Shown: piece by piece, positions 60,248-64,000 of the stretch
Layout: every line of letters starts with the position of its first letter
Position numbering within the stretch: the first letter of the stretch is position 1
Source: Muribaculaceae bacterium
GTDB lineage: Bacteria; Bacteroidota; Bacteroidia; Bacteroidales; Muribaculaceae
Reading direction: 5' to 3'
Assembly: GCA_017940245.1 (NCBI GenBank)
Contig: JAGAYZ010000015.1
Span: forward strand, 1-64,000
DNA: 64,000 nucleotides
Made by a program: the position numbers and the translations under genes
Notes under the pieces: model-generated
Seen by the model: the letters and a program-made list of their open reading frames with translations, nothing else
The model's database searches: none
Told to the model about the DNA's origin: nothing

Positions 60248-61672
60248 TTATTGCCGAATCTTTTTCACACCGATCCACCGATCAGAACGCAATCGCAATA
60301 AAAAGATGATGCCACGGAAACACAGTTCGACACACATGGCGGTCCATACTCCCAGCAGGCCCATTGACCCTACAAGCACCGCGGCAAGCGTGAGCCGCAC
60401 TGCCCAAATGCTGAAAATATTCATCCAGCAAGGCGTGAGCGTGTCGCCTGCCCCCACAAAGACGCCATAACACACTATCGATGCGGCAAAGAGGGGCTCG
60501 GCAAAGGCTTCGATACGCAAGGCTGCAGCGCCCAAGTCAACAACCTCTTTCACCGGTGTCATCATAGACATGATGGCAGGAGCCGCAAAATAAAGCAGTA
60601 TGCCCATCAAGCCCATGATAATCATGGCCATAATAACCGTGATATTAGCAAAACGACGCATCAGTTCGCGGCGACGGGCACCGGCACTTTGTCCTACCAA
60701 TGTAGTAGCCGCTTCTTCCAATCCATACCCTGGCATATAACAAATGCTTTCGGCTGTGACGCCGAATGAATTGGCGGCTATAGCAATACTGCCAAGCGGT
60801 GCAACAATAGCTGTAATCATCACCATGGCACCATTCATCACCACATGTTGCAATCCTATAGGGAAACTGATATTGAATGCTTTTCGCAGACAATCTCGCT
60901 GAAGGTTGTAACTACCCGTGTCTTGAGTGAGCTTTAAAGTGTCGCTTCGGAAAAGGAGGTAATACATCATTAACAGACACACTACCACCTCGGCCAGAAC
61001 AGTTCCTAGCGCCGCACCAACGACGCCCAATCCAAGTCCGGGAAGCGTAAAGTTCATTCCAAACACTTGAAAGTGATGAGATGGAAAAATAAAAAGAAAA
61101 TTAAAAACAACATCCAGGGCACACATCAGCACGTTGAGAGTGCTAGGAATGCGCATATTTCCACTACATCGCAACATGCCGCTAGCCAAAAATTCCATAA
61201 TTAAGAATGGAATACCAAGCATAAAGAAAAGGAAATAGTGCGATGCCGCAGAGATAATTTTTGCATGGCCGCCCAACCACACCGGCAAGGGGGTACTAAC
61301 TGCCACTCCAAGTGCTGTGATACCTATCGCAAAAATCATACAGGCCACGATAGACTGCCGTAACACACTGCGTGCTCCCGAAAAATCATTGGCACCAATG
61401 CGGTGAGCGACTTGGACCGAAAAACCGGTAGCTACAGCACTACATATTCCACCAAAGAGCCATAGTGAAGTAGAAACTAGCCCTATTGATGCAGCGCCAT
61501 CGGCTCCTAACTGTCCCACCATCGATGCATCAATATACTGCATTACAATCGATGACAACTGAGCCAGCATTGCCGGAAAACTGAGTTGGGCAACGAGCAG
61601 TATCTGGTCACGCAACGTCATTGTTTGGCCATCGCGAATCTTTGCCAGCAGAATGTCGGTAGTGAATTTCAT
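60248..61672 (-). CDS. MATE-family efflux transporter
   Basis: An inner-membrane transporter of 474 residues with about twelve hydrophobic segments in two similar halves, as in multidrug and toxic-compound extrusion proteins (family motifs IDASMVGQLGADGAASIGLV near 48 and MPGYGLEEAATTLVGQSAGA near 312). MATE proteins export cationic drugs, dyes or metabolites in exchange for Na+ or H+. With an NQR pump in the same genome a Na+ gradient is available, but coupling is not proven. It is monocistronic behind a -7 box at 61695-61702. Confidence 0.9.
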   Translation of the reverse strand: MKFTTDILLAKIRDGQTMTLRDQILLVAQLSFPAMLAQLSSIVMQYIDASMVGQLGADGAASIGLVSTSLWLFGGICSAVATGFSVQVAHRIGANDFSGARSVLRQSIVACMIFAIGITALGVAVSTPLPVWLGGHAKIISAASHYFLFFMLGIPFLIMEFLASGMLRCSGNMRIPSTLNVLMCALDVVFNFLFIFPSHHFQVFGMNFTLPGLGLGVVGAALGTVLAEVVVCLLMMYYLLFRSDTLKLTQDTGSYNLQRDCLRKAFNISFPIGLQHVVMNGAMVMITAIVAPLGSIAIAANSFGVTAESICYMPGYGLEEAATTLVGQSAGARRRELMRRFANITVIMAMIIMGLMGILLYFAAPAIMSMMTPVKEVVDLGAAALRIEAFAEPLFAASIVCYGVFVGAGDTLTPCWMNIFSIWAVRLTLAAVLVGSMGLLGVWTAMCVELCFRGIIFLLRLRSDRWIGVKKIRQ

Positions 61673-61694
61673 ATGCTCGTTTCAAAAAACTCTG

Positions 61695-61702
61695 CAAAAT
61701 TA
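61695..61702 (-). promoter_or_regulatory. -7 box of the MATE gene
   Basis: Minus-strand TAATTTTG followed by C, with a predicted leader of about 17 nt. No ideal -33 box. Confidence 0.5.
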
Positions 61703-61784
61703 GTAAAAAGTCGGCAGTTATACATACCCGATGAACTCTTTTGCAAAAAGATTACACACATAACGTGTTGTGCATATATAACAC

Positions 61785-61819
61785 AAAAAAGCCCTGTCCT
61801 TGCGGACAGAGCCTTTTTT
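61785..61819 (-). terminator. terminator of the OmpA-family gene
   Basis: A nine-pair stem with one mismatch (61791-61799 with 61804-61812) and TTGC loop. A six-T tract follows on the minus strand and a seven-T tract on the plus strand, so it can act both ways. Confidence 0.85.
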
Positions 61820-61846
61820 TATTGGATTAACAGAGTAATCGCTCTC

Positions 61847-63106
61847 TTATTTCATGCGCTCGATAGTGACGGCGCGGCTCAGAGGAGCGGTCTTGGGACC
61901 ATTGTCCACATCGGGACGGTTGCTGTCGTTGATCTGAGTGTTCAGACGATCGGCAGCTACACCCTTACCAACGAGAGCGTTCTTAACAGTTGCAACACGG
62001 TCCTTACGCAGACGAGTGTTGATCTTGTCGTTACCAGTGTAGTTATCTGCCCAACCGGTAAGCATGTAGTTCTTGTTCTCATCCTTCATCACGTTAGCAA
62101 CAGCGTCAACGATGTCGTTCTGTACGCCAACGATCTTAGAAACGTTGATGGGGAAGTAAACAGTTGCCAGAGGAGCATCCTTTGCGGGAGCGGGTCCGGG
62201 AGGAGGAGTCTGGCCGCAGCGGCGCAGCTGGTCCTCGAGGTCAGCAATCTTGCGATCGGCAGCCTGCAGACGAGCAACGAGTGCATCACCTTCAGCATCG
62301 GTGTACTTGTAAGTGGGGCAAACGGGAACCACGGGAGCAGTCCAGTCAGTCTTGTTGAACTTATAAGCAAGACCGAGCAGTGCGCTAGGATACTCAACCC
62401 AAGTGCGGTTGCCAGCACCATCAACATGCTCTTGCATCATTTCGAAGCGGAGGTCGAGCAGAATGTCGACGTGCTTAGAAACTGCGAAGGTGTTCAACAA
62501 ACCAGCGCGGAGGCTCAGGTTGCGAGCATAACGCTTTTGACCATCCTTCTTAGCTTGGCCGGCATATTCCCAATCACCTGCGCCATTATTTGCGCGATAG
62601 AATGCCCAGTGAATGCTAGCACCAACATAGGGAATTGCGTTGTAGATACGTCCGGGACGATAGCCACACCACCAGTTGGTAACGTTGATCATAGCGTCGC
62701 CGAAAGCACCAATGTTGTTGAAATACTGGAATGCGTTACCAGCCTTGCCATTGAGCTTGTCGTTCATGTCAGTGCGAACACCCATTTCACCATAAGCGGG
62801 AATCATGGTAGCACCCTTCATCTGGTTGAATTCACCACCGATGCGGAGACCGACAACGGGAGAGAACCATTTACCAACAACGAGGTTACCTTTCCAGCCT
62901 AAGCGCTTGCCGAAGTCAACGCCACGGTCATACTTAGACATCATCACACCAGCACCACCCAGTACTCCAACGAACCAGTTGTCCTGGAAACGGTTGAAAG
63001 TGTAGCCCTGAGCAGGATCCTCAACATAGGTCACCTCCTGTGCATTTGCAACAGCAGGAGCCATGAACATAGCGCATGCAAGCGCCATCAAAGTAATCTT
63101 TTTCAT
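61847..63106 (-). CDS. OmpA-family outer-membrane protein
   Basis: A 419-residue exported protein with a signal peptide ending in VANA (about residue 22). An N-terminal beta-barrel (about 40-270) and a short coiled segment with PPPGPAPAK lead to a C-terminal OmpA domain (about 300-419), with the peptidoglycan-binding pattern LTGWADNYTGNDKINTRLRK and RAVTIERM at the end. It anchors the outer membrane to the cell wall and is likely one of the most abundant surface proteins. It has a -7 box (63173-63180), a leader of about 60 nt and a strong terminator. Confidence 0.9.
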   Translation of the reverse strand: MKKITLMALACAMFMAPAVANAQEVTYVEDPAQGYTFNRFQDNWFVGVLGGAGVMMSKYDRGVDFGKRLGWKGNLVVGKWFSPVVGLRIGGEFNQMKGATMIPAYGEMGVRTDMNDKLNGKAGNAFQYFNNIGAFGDAMINVTNWWCGYRPGRIYNAIPYVGASIHWAFYRANNGAGDWEYAGQAKKDGQKRYARNLSLRAGLLNTFAVSKHVDILLDLRFEMMQEHVDGAGNRTWVEYPSALLGLAYKFNKTDWTAPVVPVCPTYKYTDAEGDALVARLQAADRKIADLEDQLRRCGQTPPPGPAPAKDAPLATVYFPINVSKIVGVQNDIVDAVANVMKDENKNYMLTGWADNYTGNDKINTRLRKDRVATVKNALVGKGVAADRLNTQINDSNRPDVDNGPKTAPLSRAVTIERMK

Positions 63107-63172
63107 AGACTTACGTTAAATTTTGTATCTGTTAAACAATAAAAAAATTATATTCACGTGCAAATTATTGTG

Positions 63173-63180
63173 CAAATGTA
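63173..63180 (-). promoter_or_regulatory. -7 box of the OmpA-family gene
   Basis: Minus-strand TACATTTG followed by C. No ideal -33 box; the leader is about 60 nt. Confidence 0.55.
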
Positions 63181-63229
63181 TATCAAATTTTTGAATTGAG
63201 AATAACTTTTACGAAAAAAAATCAAAAAA

Positions 63230-64000
63230 TTATCGTTTTTTTTGCGATTCGAGCCATTTCAATAGGTTTGCAGCCACTTTTTCGGGCGTAAATCCGAACT
63301 TTTCGTCCAGAACCTTGTAGGGAGCAGAGGCTCCAAAGTGATCAAGCCCGTCGATGTGACCGCTCACCACACGACTTAACGTCGACGGCAGTCCGGCCGT
63401 GAGACCATAACTGGGCACATGAGGGGGTATCACGGCGTGCCTGTAGGTCTCATCCTGTTGTAAGAACAACCCGATGCTGGGCACCGACACCACTTGGGCT
63501 TTCACGCCTTGACCACCGACAATCTCGGCAGCGTCGACCAGTGTTGACACTTCCGAGCCGTTGCCCACCAGCACCACATCGGGATTTTCCACCTTATTTA
63601 TAATATAACCACCTCGTTCGGCACCTAGGGCCTCACGATAACGGTTTCCGCTAGCAGCAGGCAGGTCGGGCACATTCTGGCGCGAAAGTATCAGTGCTGT
63701 GGGAGTGAGCATGTTTTCCATGGCCATCTTCCAACACACACTGGTCTCGGCAGCATCAGCCGGACGCAGCACGAGCATACTGCTGCGGCCACTGTGGTTC
63801 TTGAGTTCTTCCATCAAGCGGATTTGAGCCTCTTGCTCAACCGGCTCATGCGTAGGACCGTCCTCGCCTACCCTGAAGGCATCATGAGTCCAAATAAATT
63901 TCACGGGTAATTCCATCAATGCCGACAGACGCACAGCAGGTTTCATATAGTCGCTGAAAACAAAGAACGTTCCACAAGCGGCAATCACTCCGCCATGCAG
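63230..64000 (-). CDS. tkt: transketolase, C-terminal part (runs off the window)
   Basis: Moves two-carbon ketol units between sugars in the pentose phosphate pathway, with thiamine diphosphate and Mg2+. Only about 256 C-terminal residues are in view, and the frame continues past position 64000 (codons Leu-His-Gly-Gly before the internal Val). The segment holds the family's FSDYMKPAVRLSAL, THDAFRVGEDGPTHEPVEQ and RPADAAET motifs, part of the pyrimidine-binding domain, and the C-terminal domain. It is not a separate short gene; an apparent start at 63988 is an internal GTG codon. Confidence 0.95.
   Translation of the reverse strand: MHGGVIAACGTFFVFSDYMKPAVRLSALMELPVKFIWTHDAFRVGEDGPTHEPVEQEAQIRLMEELKNHSGRSSMLVLRPADAAETSVCWKMAMENMLTPTALILSRQNVPDLPAASGNRYREALGAERGGYIINKVENPDVVLVGNGSEVSTLVDAAEIVGGQGVKAQVVSVPSIGLFLQQDETYRHAVIPPHVPSYGLTAGLPSTLSRVVSGHIDGLDHFGASAPYKVLDEKFGFTPEKVAANLLKWLESQKKR

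Noticed and set aside
61586..62902. 438-codon frame opposite the OmpA-family gene
   Set aside because: It runs across the OmpA gene, its terminator and the MATE gene start; it is a shadow frame.

Overview
The window looks like a chromosomal segment of a gut-type Bacteroidales bacterium, possibly Muribaculaceae or Prevotella-like. The sequence shows Bacteroidetes promoters throughout (-7 box TAnnTTTG, often with a TTTG -33 box about 19-20 nt upstream) and almost no Shine-Dalgarno sequences. The gene set agrees: exbB-exbD-exbD-tonB, a full nqrABCDEF operon, a TamL-type Omp85 lipoprotein, BspA-like and dockerin-tailed surface proteins, tryptophanase and GH57 glucan genes. The genus cannot be fixed from sequence alone. 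I saw no rRNA, tRNA, insertion sequence, prophage or CRISPR array.

Layout. 1-895 has no convincing protein gene; it holds a GC-rich island, two leftward promoters and a probable small RNA with its own promoter and terminator. 896-4998: murI, a small TPR protein, a TerB-like protein, an AspT/YidE-type transporter and a HAD phosphatase. 5013-11862 (minus): tamL, a TPR protein, kdsA, rsmE and a nucleoside transporter. 11939-14974 (minus): a bifunctional nuclease, mnmA, a DoxX protein and a DUF5106-like protein. 15216-17261: a BspA-like repeat protein with a dockerin tail.

17518-33432 (minus) is the most distinctive block: eleven tightly packed genes that read as a peptidoglycan and MurNAc salvage operon. 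In transcription order they are amidase, two-domain GT2, GalT/HIT-like DUF4922 protein, SpoIID-like protein, AmpG/MurT transporter, NamZ-type exo-muramidase, FAD/Fe-S D-lactate dehydrogenase-like protein, NagX-like acetyltransferase, BadF-type sugar kinase, MurQ and an SGNH esterase. MurQ releases D-lactate and the operon carries a likely enzyme to oxidise it. The GT2 and DUF4922 genes have no assigned role in known salvage.

33679-40036 (minus): a TPR lipid- or envelope-type secreted protein, a PstS-like lipoprotein, a small membrane protein, and tonB-exbD-exbD-exbB, which powers TonB-dependent outer-membrane import. Divergent from it, 40412-46324 encodes the sodium-pumping NADH:quinone reductase. 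46536-48501 has two secreted proteins, one dockerin-tailed. 48611-53028: tryptophanase, a CpsB-type phosphatase, ribosomal protein L31 type B, a DUF308 membrane protein and a lipid kinase. 53298-58062 is an alpha-glucan trio (debranching enzyme, GT4 glycosyltransferase, GH57 with a lysine-rich tail). 58142-64000 (minus): a MalY/PatB-type lyase, DUF3737 protein, MATE transporter, OmpA-family porin-like protein and the C-terminal part of transketolase, which runs off the right edge.
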